NCBI RefSeq assembly: GCF_030818075.1
Contig: NZ_JAUSZZ010000001.1
Coordinates: 744,001-808,000, forward strand
Direction of reading: 5' to 3'
DNA from: Microbacterium proteolyticum
Lineage (GTDB): Bacteria > Actinomycetota > Actinomycetes > Actinomycetales > Microbacteriaceae
DNA length: 64,000 nt
Part shown: positions 56,307-64,000 of the stretch, piece after piece
Numbering within the stretch: the first letter of the stretch is position 1
How the letters are laid out: each line of letters starts with the position of its first letter
Position numbers and translations under genes: made by a program
Notes under the pieces: model-generated
Seen by the model: the letters and a program-made list of their open reading frames with translations, nothing else
Told to the model about the DNA's origin: nothing
Databases searched by the model: none

Positions 56307-57836
56307 ATGGCAAATCAGTCGCTGGTCGACGTCGCGGTGGTCTCGCACTGGATCGACGGAGCGGAGCGTGCCTCGACCTCGGGCCGGACGGCGCCCGTGT
56401 ACAACCCCGCGACCGGTGCCGTGCAGGCCGAGGTGGCTCTGGCGAACCAGGACGAGATCGATCAGGCGATCGCGTCCGCCGAGGCGGGGTTCCGCGTGTG
56501 GTCGACCTACTCGATCGCCAAGCGCCAGGCCGTCCTCTTCGCCTTTCGCGAGCTCCTCAACGCCCGAAAGCCCGAGCTGGCTCGCCTGGTGACCAGTGAG
56601 CACGGCAAAGTCGTCTCGGATGCCATGGGCGAGATCCTCCGCGGCCAGGAGGTCGTGGAGCTGGCCACCGGGTTCCCGCACCTGATCAAGGGCGCCTACA
56701 GCGAGAACGCCTCCACCGGCGTCGACGTCTACTCCCTCAAGCAGCCGCTGGGTGTAGTCGGCGTCATCTCCCCCTTCAACTTCCCCGTCATGGTGCCGCT
56801 GTGGTTCGTTCCCATCGCTCTCGCGGCGGGGAACGCGGTCGTGCTGAAGCCCTCCGAGAAGGACCCGTCGGCGGCGCTGTGGATGGCAAAGCTGTGGAAG
56901 GAAGCCGGGCTCCCCGACGGCGCGTTCACCGTCCTTCAGGGCGACAAGCTCGCCGTGGACGGTCTGCTGACCAGCCCGGTCGTGCAGTCGATCTCGTTCG
57001 TCGGGTCGACGCCGATCGCGCAGTACATCTACGAGACCGCGTCGAAGAACGGCAAGCGCGTGCAGGCCCTGGGTGGGGCGAAGAATCACATGCTCGTCCT
57101 GCCGGATGCCGACCTCGACCTCGTCGCCGATTCCGCCGTCAACGCCGGTTACGGTGCGGCCGGTGAGCGCTGCATGGCGATCAGCGTGGTCCTGGCGGTG
57201 GAGCCCGTCGCCGACGACCTCGTCGCGAAGATCACCGAGCGCATCAAGAAGCTGCGCATCGGCAACGGCGCGGGTGTCGACGGCGTCGAGCCCGACATGG
57301 GTCCGCTGATCACCGACGTGCACCGCGACAAGGTCTCGTCGTACGTCGACATCGCCGAGGCCGACGGCGCCAAGATCGTCGTCGACGGGCGCAACTACGA
57401 AGTCGCCGGCCACGAGGACGGCTTCTTCTTCGGCCCCACCCTCATCGACGGCATCCCCACCACGAGCCGGGCGTACACGGAGGAGATCTTCGGGCCCGTC
57501 CTCTCCGTCGTGCGGGTCTCCTCCTACGAGGAGGGCCTGGACCTGATCAACAGCGGCGAGTTCGGCAATGGCACCGCGATCTTCACGAACGACGGAGGAG
57601 CCGCCCGCCGCTTCCAGAACGAGGTGCAGGTCGGCATGATCGGCATCAACGTGCCCATCCCGGTCCCCGTCGCGTATCACTCGTTCGGCGGGTGGAAGAA
57701 GAGCCTGTTCGGCGACGCCAAGGCGTACGGTGTGCACGGCTTCGACTTCTTCACCCGCGAGAAGGCCGTCACCAGCCGCTGGCTCGACCCCGCCACCCAC
57801 GGCGGCATCAACCTCGGCTTCCCCCAGAACAGCTGA
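56307..57836 (+). CDS. mmsA: CoA-acylating methylmalonate-semialdehyde dehydrogenase
   Basis: 509 aa, ALDH fold. SPFNFPVMVPLWFVPIALAAGNAVVLKPSEKDP, FVGSTPIAQYIY and the nucleophile in GAAGERCMAIS (Cys289) identify MmsA, which turns methylmalonate or malonate semialdehyde into propionyl- or acetyl-CoA in valine, inositol or beta-alanine breakdown. GAGGAGGA precedes the ATG. With the aminotransferase and PucR regulator nearby, a route from an amino acid via a semialdehyde is plausible. Confidence 0.94.
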   Translation: MANQSLVDVAVVSHWIDGAERASTSGRTAPVYNPATGAVQAEVALANQDEIDQAIASAEAGFRVWSTYSIAKRQAVLFAFRELLNARKPELARLVTSEHGKVVSDAMGEILRGQEVVELATGFPHLIKGAYSENASTGVDVYSLKQPLGVVGVISPFNFPVMVPLWFVPIALAAGNAVVLKPSEKDPSAALWMAKLWKEAGLPDGAFTVLQGDKLAVDGLLTSPVVQSISFVGSTPIAQYIYETASKNGKRVQALGGAKNHMLVLPDADLDLVADSAVNAGYGAAGERCMAISVVLAVEPVADDLVAKITERIKKLRIGNGAGVDGVEPDMGPLITDVHRDKVSSYVDIAEADGAKIVVDGRNYEVAGHEDGFFFGPTLIDGIPTTSRAYTEEIFGPVLSVVRVSSYEEGLDLINSGEFGNGTAIFTNDGGAARRFQNEVQVGMIGINVPIPVPVAYHSFGGWKKSLFGDAKAYGVHGFDFFTREKAVTSRWLDPATHGGINLGFPQNS

Positions 57837-57856
57837 GGCTCCCTGCCCCCTCGCGC

Positions 57857-57912
57857 GAGTCGCCAGGATGTGTCGCTTCCGGTCATGCCGCGGCGACACA
57901 TCCTGGCGACTC
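57857..57912. repeat. stem-loop element C
   Basis: Perfect 20-bp inverted arms (57857-57876, 57893-57912; GAGTCGCCAGGATGTGTCGC) around a 16-nt loop, 20 nt after mmsA and 29 bp before the convergent PucR gene. It could act as a bidirectional terminator, but has no T-run and shares the geometry of the other intergenic elements. Confidence 0.85.
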
Positions 57913-57941
57913 ACGCGTCGGTGCGGGAGGCTCGGCGTTCG

Positions 57942-59462
57942 TCATTCCGCCGTCAGCTGCAGCGCGTTCCACAGCTCGGCGCGGCCGGCGAAGCCGTCGA
58001 GGTCGAGCCCGAGACGCACGGCTGCGCCGTCGACGCGGTGGCGCAGGGTGTGACGGTGGATGCCGAGCTCGTCGGCCGCCGGTCCCCACGAGCCGTTGTG
58101 CTCGAGCCACACCTCGAGGATGCGCCGGAGCTCGACGTCGTCGGCGAGGGGGAGCAGGATGTGGCGGGCGACCTCGTGCGCGCGCGTCTGCTCGAGATGC
58201 CCGAGGATTCCCGCACCGGCGAGCTCGTCGAAGAACACGACGGGCTGTCGCGCCGAGCTGCGCTCCTCCGCGCGACGCGCCTCGGTGAGCGCCACCGCGA
58301 AGTCATCCCACCCCACACGCGACGACACCCCGCCCGTCGGACCGTGCGGTGCCGCCGCGTCGAAGAGCCCCGCGTCGTCGCCGTCGCGGAACACGGCCAC
58401 GACGTGCTCGCCCTGCTCGGCGAAGAACAGCGCACCGGGACGCTTCTCGGCCACCACCTCGAGCGCCGGGATCAACGGGTGCGTGTCGAGCGCGTCATCC
58501 GAGTGCGCGACGGCGAGGCGGGCCACGCGGATCGGCTCCGCCGGCAGACGCCCCCACAGGTGACGCACCGTGTCGCCCGCGACCCCCGTCACGCCCGCGG
58601 CGAGCAATTCCAGGATGCCGCTGCGCAAACGCCGACGTGCGATGTCGAGCGTGCTGCTCTGTTCGAGCGAGATGCTGGCGAGGGCGATCACGCTGTCGAC
58701 GAGGTCTTGCCGCGCCCGGTCGAAGGATTCGCCGGCGATGCCCACCGCGAGCACTCCCCGGAGCTGTCCGCCCTGGCCCAGGGTCTGCAGCATCACCTCG
58801 CCCACCCCGCCGAGGCTCACCCGGGCGGCCGCCGCCCGTCGGCCGGCCAGGACGGTGCCGACCGCTTCGCTCACGTCGTCTTCGAGCGCGGTGGGGACAC
58901 CGCTCGTCTGCGGCACGAGCACGCGCGCCCCGGCCGCGTCGAACAGCGCGACCCACGTCTGCAGCGCCTGCTCGAGTTCGCGCAGGATCGCGCTCAGTCC
59001 GTCGGGGCGGAGCGCGGCCCGCGCCACCCGCCGCTGCGCGAGGAGGGAGCGTTCCAGGCGCGCGCGTTCGTCGGCGGCCGTCGCATCGGACACCGCCTTG
59101 ATGATGCCCATGAACGGCGTCTCACGTGACACCTCCAGCAGCGGCAGACCATGCCGCGCACATTGCTCGATCAGTGGGGCCGGCACCTCCGACAGGAGGA
59201 TGCCGACCGAGACGCCGAGAGCACGCACCCCGAGACCGACCAGGCGCGCGACGTAGTCGCCCGGGTCGGCGCTGTGCGGAGGGAGGAACGGCGCGCCGTC
59301 GGTGAGCAGCAGGCCGCCCGGCTCGAGCCACGGCGTCGGGTCGGGCAGATCGGAATTGTGCGCCCACGCGAGCGGAGCCGCGAGGGTCGACTCGTCGACG
59401 GATGCCAGGGGCGTCAGGCGGAAGGTGGGGTCGGCCATGAGTGAGCGCAGGTCAGCGGGCAC
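57942..59462 (-). CDS. PucR family transcriptional regulator
   Basis: About 506 aa. N-terminal PucR domain (PWLEPGGLLLTDGAPFLPP, YVARLVGLGVRALGVSVG), a central GGDEF-like/CdaR region with QTLGQGGQLRGVLAVGIAGE, and the C-terminal helix-turn-helix EVWLEHNGSWGPAADELGIHRHTLRHRVDGAAVRLGLDLD. GTG 59462 has GAGGGG upstream; ATG 59438 is an alternative. It is divergent from the class III aminotransferase, which it probably controls. Confidence 0.92.
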   Translation of the reverse strand: MPADLRSLMADPTFRLTPLASVDESTLAAPLAWAHNSDLPDPTPWLEPGGLLLTDGAPFLPPHSADPGDYVARLVGLGVRALGVSVGILLSEVPAPLIEQCARHGLPLLEVSRETPFMGIIKAVSDATAADERARLERSLLAQRRVARAALRPDGLSAILRELEQALQTWVALFDAAGARVLVPQTSGVPTALEDDVSEAVGTVLAGRRAAAARVSLGGVGEVMLQTLGQGGQLRGVLAVGIAGESFDRARQDLVDSVIALASISLEQSSTLDIARRRLRSGILELLAAGVTGVAGDTVRHLWGRLPAEPIRVARLAVAHSDDALDTHPLIPALEVVAEKRPGALFFAEQGEHVVAVFRDGDDAGLFDAAAPHGPTGGVSSRVGWDDFAVALTEARRAEERSSARQPVVFFDELAGAGILGHLEQTRAHEVARHILLPLADDVELRRILEVWLEHNGSWGPAADELGIHRHTLRHRVDGAAVRLGLDLDGFAGRAELWNALQLTAE

Positions 59463-59592
59463 GCGGCATCCCCTCTTCTTCCAATCTGCCGTTCGGTCGA
59501 TCAGGGCTGAAGGCGAACGACACATCGGCATCGTATCGGTCCGCTTGCGAGAGCAGGATGAACGCGACGACCATTCCGAGCATCGAGGACCC

Positions 59593-60927
59593 ATGACACT
59601 CATCGCAGACGCCGCCCCCGCCACGCCCAACGCCGACATCTCGGAGGCCGACCGCACCCACGTCTTCCACTCCTGGTCGGCCCAAGGCTCGCTCGCGCCG
59701 ATGCCGATCGTGTCGGGCGCCGGATGCGTGGTGTGGGATGCCGAGGGCAACGAGTACCTCGACTTCTCGAGCCAGCTGGTCAACGTGAACATCGGCCACC
59801 AGCATCCAAAGGTCGTCGCGGCCATCCAGGCGCAGGCGGAGCTGCTCACCACCGTCGCGCCCGCCCACGCGAACGCCACCCGCGCACAGGCCGCGGCGAT
59901 GATCTGCGAGGTCGCTCCCGCGGGCTTCTCGAAGGTGTTCTTCACCAACGGCGGGGCCGACGCGAACGAGAACGCCATCCGCATGGCCCGCCTGTTCACC
60001 GGCCGCGACAAGGTCATCTCGCGCTACCGCTCGTATCACGGCAACACCGGTGCCGCGATCGTCGCCACCGGCGACTGGCGCCGCATCCCCAACGAGTACG
60101 CCCGCGGCCACGTGCACGTCTTCGGCCCCTACCTGTACCGCTCGGAGTTCTGGGCCACCACCGAGCAGGAGGAATGCGCGCGAGCGCTGCACCACCTCGA
60201 GCGGGTCGTACAGGCGGAGGGGGCGTCGACGATCGCCGCGATCCTGCTCGAGTCCGTTCCCGGCACGGCGGGCGTCATGACGCCGCCGAAGGGCTACCTC
60301 GCCGGTGTCCGCGAGATCTGCGACCGCTATGGCATCGTGCTCATCCTCGACGAGGTCATGGCCGGATTCGGGCGCACGGGGGAGTGGTTCGCGTTCGACG
60401 CGCACGGCATCACCCCCGACCTCATCACCTTCGCCAAGGGCGTCAACTCGGGCTACGTGCCCGTCGGCGGCGTCATCATCTCCGACGCGATCGCCGCTCA
60501 CTTCGACGACCGCGTCTTCCCCGGCGGACTGACGTACTCGGGTCACCCCCTCGCCGCGGCGAGCATCGTCGCCGCCGTCGGCGCCATGCGCGAAGAGGGG
60601 ATCATCGACAACGCCCGGCGCGTGGGTGCCGAGGTGATCGGGCCGCGACTCGCCGCACTCGCCGAGCGTCACGAGCTGATCGGCGAGGTGCGCGGGAGCG
60701 GCGTGTTCTGGGCGATCGAGCTCGTCGACGACCGCGAGACGCGGACGCCGGTCTCGGCCGCGACCATGGGCGCCCTCAAAGCCGCGCTGCTGGGCCGGGG
60801 CCTGCTGCCCTTCGTCGCCGACAACCGCATCCACGTGGTGCCGCCGTGCGTCATCACCGATGACGAGGCCCACCGAGGCCTCGACATCATCGACGCGGTG
60901 CTCACCGAGTTCGCCTCGGCGCGCTGA
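59593..60927 (+). CDS. class III PLP aminotransferase
   Basis: 444 aa. WDAEGNEYLDFSSQLVNVNIGHQHPKVV, the PLP region FFTNGGADANENAIRMAR, LILDEVMAGFGRTGEWFA and the lysine loop TFAKGVNSGYVPVGGV define omega-aminotransferases such as taurine:pyruvate or beta-alanine:pyruvate enzymes. The products would be semialdehydes, which fits MmsA on the other side of the regulator. The ATG follows GAGGA. It lies 19 nt upstream of the dehydrogenase gene. Confidence 0.92.
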   Translation: MTLIADAAPATPNADISEADRTHVFHSWSAQGSLAPMPIVSGAGCVVWDAEGNEYLDFSSQLVNVNIGHQHPKVVAAIQAQAELLTTVAPAHANATRAQAAAMICEVAPAGFSKVFFTNGGADANENAIRMARLFTGRDKVISRYRSYHGNTGAAIVATGDWRRIPNEYARGHVHVFGPYLYRSEFWATTEQEECARALHHLERVVQAEGASTIAAILLESVPGTAGVMTPPKGYLAGVREICDRYGIVLILDEVMAGFGRTGEWFAFDAHGITPDLITFAKGVNSGYVPVGGVIISDAIAAHFDDRVFPGGLTYSGHPLAAASIVAAVGAMREEGIIDNARRVGAEVIGPRLAALAERHELIGEVRGSGVFWAIELVDDRETRTPVSAATMGALKAALLGRGLLPFVADNRIHVVPPCVITDDEAHRGLDIIDAVLTEFASAR

Positions 60928-60946
60928 CGCGGATCGGACACCGGCC

Positions 60947-62281
60947 GTGTCGACCACCCTCGTGCCCCCCGTCCCCCGCCATCGCGACATGATGACCGCA
61001 CCCGCCGCCGCGATCGCCGCGCGTCTGCACCGCGCCGGCGGGGGCGCGCGCGGCCCGCTCGGCGACGCCCGGGCGCAGTTCGAGGCGGCGAGCCGTCTGC
61101 TCGGCCTCGACCCCGCCCTGCACGCGGTGCTGAGCGTGCCGCACCGCGAGATGACCGTCATGCTGCCGCTGCGGCGTCCCGACGGCACGACCGAGATGGT
61201 GGCCGGTCACCGCGTGCAGCACTCGCTCGCGCGCGGCCCCGGAAAGGGCGGCATCCGGTTCAGTGCCCACGCGGACCTCGACACCGTGCGCGCTCTCGCG
61301 ATGTGGATGACGTGGAAATGCGCGCTGTTCGACCTGCCGTTCGGTGGTGCGAAGGGTGCGATCGCGGTCGACCCCGGTGGCCTCGGACGGGGCGAGTACG
61401 AGCGTCTCGTGCGCCGCTACGCCCGGGCCGTGGCCCCCATCACGGGGGCGGACACCGACATCCCGGCGCCCGATGTCGGGTCCGGCGCCGACGAGATGGC
61501 CTGGATGATGGATGCCGCGCCGGCCGGCGGTGCGGGGTGGGGCGTCGTCACCGGCAAACCGCTCGCGCTCGGCGGCTCGCAGGGCCGGGCCGCCGCCACC
61601 TCGCTGGGTGTCGCCACCGTCGCACTGCTCGCGCTAAGGCGTGCCGGGATCGACCCGCGTGAGGCGACAGCGGCGGTGCACGGGTTCGGCAAGGTCGGTC
61701 GGGGCGCCGCCCTCGAGCTCTCCCGCGCCGGCGTGCGAGTGACTGCGGTCGCCGACGTGCGAGGCGGCACACGCGCCCTCGACGGCCTGGACCTGCCCGC
61801 GCTCGCCGCCCACGTCGATGCCACGGGCAGCGTCGCGGGATTCCCCGACGGCGATGCGCTCGCCGCGGCCGACGTGCTCACCGAGGCCGTCGACGTGCTC
61901 ATCCCCGCCGCCGTCGAGGGTGTCATCACCCACGAGAACGCCGACCGCGTGAGCGCGCGCATCATCGTCGAGGGGGCGAACGGCCCGGTCACCTCGACGG
62001 CGGAGGCCGCGCTGCGCCATCGCGGGATCGAGATCGTGCCCGATCTGCTCGCCAACGGCGGGGGCGTCGTCGTCAGCTACTTCGAATGGGTGCAGGCGCG
62101 GCAGGGATGGTGGTGGGATGCCGCCGACGTCGAGCACCGCCTCGCGCAGCGTATGAGGGAGTCGTGGCGGCTCGTCGCGGACCGCGCGTCGGCGGAGGGC
62201 GTCGACCTGCGCACGGCGGCGACCGCGCTCGCCGTGGAGCGGGTGGCGGCGGCCGTGCGCGCGCGCGGGTCGGAGGGCTGA
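60947..62281 (+). CDS. Glu/Leu/Phe/Val-type dehydrogenase
   Basis: 444 aa. VQHSLARGPGKGGIRFSAHADLDTVRALAMWMTWKCALFDLPFGGAKGAI holds the substrate and catalytic lysines; DVGSGADEMAWMMD, VHGFGKVGRGAALELSRAG (NAD motif) and IIVEGANGPVTSTAEAAL complete the family. It would oxidatively deaminate glutamate or a branched amino acid, regenerating an acceptor for the upstream aminotransferase. Starts: GTG 60947 or ATG 60989, neither with a strong ribosome site. Confidence 0.9.
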   Translation: MSTTLVPPVPRHRDMMTAPAAAIAARLHRAGGGARGPLGDARAQFEAASRLLGLDPALHAVLSVPHREMTVMLPLRRPDGTTEMVAGHRVQHSLARGPGKGGIRFSAHADLDTVRALAMWMTWKCALFDLPFGGAKGAIAVDPGGLGRGEYERLVRRYARAVAPITGADTDIPAPDVGSGADEMAWMMDAAPAGGAGWGVVTGKPLALGGSQGRAAATSLGVATVALLALRRAGIDPREATAAVHGFGKVGRGAALELSRAGVRVTAVADVRGGTRALDGLDLPALAAHVDATGSVAGFPDGDALAAADVLTEAVDVLIPAAVEGVITHENADRVSARIIVEGANGPVTSTAEAALRHRGIEIVPDLLANGGGVVVSYFEWVQARQGWWWDAADVEHRLAQRMRESWRLVADRASAEGVDLRTAATALAVERVAAAVRARGSEG

Positions 62282-62321
62282 GCCGGAGCGGTGGTCGTGG
62301 CGCCGAGCCCGTGCGGGCGGG

Positions 62322-63062
62322 TCAGAAGGCCGCCCGCACGGCCTCGCGCTCGGCGACGGTGAGATCGGCCTCGTAGAAGCGGTAGATGCTCTCGACGCTC
62401 GCCTGGCGTGCGGCATGCGCGTCGCGTGAGCGGATGATGTTCACGAGCTTCGTGCCGTCGGCGGCGCTGCGCCGCAGCAGAGCGGTCGGTTCGCGATGCG
62501 ACGCGATGCGCCCGCCCATGAGGTCGGTCATCGTCTCGCTGACGACGCTGCCGCACACCGCGATCAGGCTGTTGTGCGCGGCCGCGCGGATGGTGTCGTG
62601 AAAAGCGCGCACGAGATCCGGGTAGAGGGTGACGTCACCGGAATCGACGCAGTCGTGCAAGCGCTGCGAGTTCTCGTCGATGCGGTCCATCTGCTCGTCG
62701 GTGTGGTGCTGCGCGGCCAGGAAGCTCGCCGTCCCCTCGAGGAACAGCCGGAACTGCAGCAGCTCGGCGCGGCTGGTCGCGCTCCGCGACAGCTGGCCGA
62801 GCGACTTCTCGAGCAGACGCGGGGTGAAGGCCGCGATCACCGGCCCCCGCGGGTCGCCCGGGCGGGACTCCACCACGCCGGTCGCCTGCAGCACGCGCAG
62901 CGCCTCGCGCACGGTGGCGCGACTGACCGAGAAGTCCTCCATGAGCCGGCGCTCACCGGGCAGGCGGTCGCCCGGCTGAAGCTCGCCGGAGTCGACCGCG
63001 GCCTCGATCTGCTCGACGATTCCCTCGTACGCGCTGACCTTCTGAACGGGGGTGAACGCCAC
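62322..63062 (-). CDS. FadR-subfamily GntR regulator
   Basis: 246 aa. Winged helix (YEGIVEQIEAAVDSGELQPGDRLPGERRLMEDFSVSRATVREALRVLQATGVVESR) and a helical FCD effector domain with metal-binding pattern residues (LFLEGTASFLAAQHH, FHDTIRAAAHNSLI, SRDAHAARQASVESI). GTG start with GAGGGA upstream. It is divergent from the peptide-type binding-protein gene; two perfect palindromes lie between them. Confidence 0.93.
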   Translation of the reverse strand: MAFTPVQKVSAYEGIVEQIEAAVDSGELQPGDRLPGERRLMEDFSVSRATVREALRVLQATGVVESRPGDPRGPVIAAFTPRLLEKSLGQLSRSATSRAELLQFRLFLEGTASFLAAQHHTDEQMDRIDENSQRLHDCVDSGDVTLYPDLVRAFHDTIRAAAHNSLIAVCGSVVSETMTDLMGGRIASHREPTALLRRSAADGTKLVNIIRSRDAHAARQASVESIYRFYEADLTVAEREAVRAAF

Positions 63063-63099
63063 TTTTTGTCCCTCGATTTCGGTGGAGGACGCGCCGTGT

Positions 63100-63112
63100 A
63101 AACAGTCTGTTT
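63100..63112. promoter_or_regulatory. second palindrome upstream of gntR
   Basis: AAACAG-T-CTGTTT, 13 bp, 38 bp before the gntR start. Possible auxiliary site; it does not match the GntR TNGTNNNACNA pattern. Confidence 0.4.
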
Positions 63113-63151
63113 CCTGGCTTGCTCCGCTCTGGGCGTCATCCTATCGTTCGA

Positions 63152-63170
63152 TTACTGGTCAGACCAGTAA
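63152..63170. promoter_or_regulatory. GntR/FadR operator
   Basis: Perfect 19-bp palindrome TTACTGGTCAGACCAGTAA containing TGGTCAGACCA, an exact fit to the FadR-subfamily consensus TNGTNNNACNA. It overlaps the region just after a -10-like TATCGT at 63143-63148 and lies 44 bp before the binding-protein GTG, so it would block transporter transcription. Confidence 0.8.
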
Positions 63171-63213
63171 ACCGGTTCTGTCGTCCATTGACGCCCCTAC
63201 CCAGGAGTAACCC

Positions 63214-64000
63214 GTGACTCTTCTCTCCCGCCGCTCCGGCGCCGCCGCTCTCGGTGCGGCTGCGCTCGCGCTCGCGCTCACCGCGTGCGCGGGCAGCACC
63301 ACACCCGCCGAAGGTCCCGCCCACGACCCCGTCGCGACCATCGGACTGACCGGCGAACCGGTCAACTTCGACCTCACCACCACCTCGGGCGCGGCCATCC
63401 CGCAGGTGCTGCTCAACAACGTCTACGAGACCCTCGTCTCGATCGACCAGGACGGCGAGCTCGCCCCGCAGCTCGCGACCGCGTGGACGGTCAGCGACGA
63501 CGGCCTCACCTACGACTTCACCCTTCAGGAAGGTGTCACCTTCTCGAGCGGCGCCGAGTTCACCGCCGACGACGTGAAGTTCTCGCTCGAGCGGGTCAAG
63601 ACGAACTGGACCATCAACCAGGGCAAGATGGCCCTCCTCGACCACGTCGAGGTCGTCTCGCCCACCGAGGCCCGTGTCATCCTGACCACGCCCAGCAACT
63701 CGTGGCTGTACAACATGGCCGGCACCGTCGGCATCATGTTCGACACCGACGGCGTCGCCGACCTGGCCAACACCCCCGTCGGCACCGGCCCGTTCACCAT
63801 CACCGAGCGCGTGCAGGGCGACCACATCTCGCTCGCCGCGCGCGACGACTACTGGGGCGAGGCGCCCGCGATGCAGGACATCACGCTGCGCTACTTCGCC
63901 GACGCCACCGCGAGCACCAACGCGCTGCGCGCCGGTGACGTCGACATGCTCTACAACATGCAGGCGCCCGACCTCGTCTCGCAGTTCGAGACCCGACCCC
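63214..64000 (+). CDS. family 5 ABC transporter substrate-binding lipoprotein (3' end cut by window)
   Basis: The first 262 residues are visible and the frame runs off the window. Lipoprotein signal (SGAAALGAAALALALTACAGS), then an SBP_bac_5 domain: GLTGEPVNFDLTTTSGAAIPQVLLNNVYETLV, LATAWTVSDDGLTYDFTLQEGVTFSSGAEFTADDVKFSLERV, and NTPVGTGPFTITERVQGDHISLAARDDYWG. The family binds peptides, nickel or other compounds. GTG start with CAGGAG upstream. Its promoter contains the GntR operator; the cluster of deaminating enzymes upstream suggests an amine- or peptide-derived ligand. Confidence 0.93.
   Translation, partial: MTLLSRRSGAAALGAAALALALTACAGSTTPAEGPAHDPVATIGLTGEPVNFDLTTTSGAAIPQVLLNNVYETLVSIDQDGELAPQLATAWTVSDDGLTYDFTLQEGVTFSSGAEFTADDVKFSLERVKTNWTINQGKMALLDHVEVVSPTEARVILTTPSNSWLYNMAGTVGIMFDTDGVADLANTPVGTGPFTITERVQGDHISLAARDDYWGEAPAMQDITLRYFADATASTNALRAGDVDMLYNMQAPDLVSQFETRP

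Overview
High-GC (about 70%) actinobacterial chromosome, most likely Microbacterium or a close Microbacteriaceae relative. The case rests on the order yidC-jag-rsmG-parA-parB-trxA-trxB-murJ, the rpsF-ssb-rpsR-rplI-dnaB block, frequent GTG starts, LAxTG-type wall-anchor signals and a striking abundance of the heptamer GGATGCC/GGCATCC. The left edge cuts yidC, which normally follows rnpA and dnaA, so oriC should lie a few kb to the left. No rRNA, tRNA, IS element, prophage or CRISPR array was recognised.

Layout. 1-8.3 kb is the origin-proximal segregation block: yidC, jag, rsmG, then a 4.2-kb gene-free stretch carrying six perfect parS sites, with a seventh fused to the start of parA, followed by parB. 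8.3-19 kb holds housekeeping genes: thioredoxin and its reductase, MurJ, a DUF6049 membrane protein, a methyltransferase, the CCA-adding enzyme and a PadR/HAAS pair. 19-24 kb is an aldehyde dehydrogenase locus (GAF regulator, ALDH, DUF779). 24-28 kb has a three-gene secretion-associated cluster (ESX-like helical protein, DUF1023 hydrolase, lipoprotein) and a methyltransferase. 28-33 kb is sulfur/methionine related (ATP-grasp ligase, MetY, two flavin monooxygenases including an SfnG-like one). 33-42 kb has a frameshifted DUF11 surface protein, a two-component system, a LysR-controlled MHS-transporter/SDR pair and an unknown membrane protein. 42-44 kb is the ribosomal/ssb operon. 44-50 kb is a probable operon of a divergent S-adenosylhomocysteinase homologue, an amidohydrolase, a cupin and a polar-amino-acid-type ABC transporter. 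50-54 kb encodes two surface proteins, one a chaplin-like/collagen-like fusion. 54-56 kb is dnaB behind a cluster of DnaA-box-like sites. 56-64 kb is catabolic: MmsA, a PucR regulator, a class III aminotransferase, a Glu/Leu-type dehydrogenase, a FadR-type GntR regulator with clear palindromic operators, and a truncated peptide-type binding protein.

The least ordinary material is non-coding or repetitive. It includes the parS field, the DnaA-box cluster, stem-loop elements of near-constant geometry (arms of roughly 18-22 bp, loop 13-16 nt) but unrelated arm sequences scattered between genes, and three in-frame tandem copies of one such palindrome inside the S-adenosylhomocysteinase homologue. 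Several genes have a TANNNT -10 element only 6-7 nt before the start codon, which points to leaderless transcripts.
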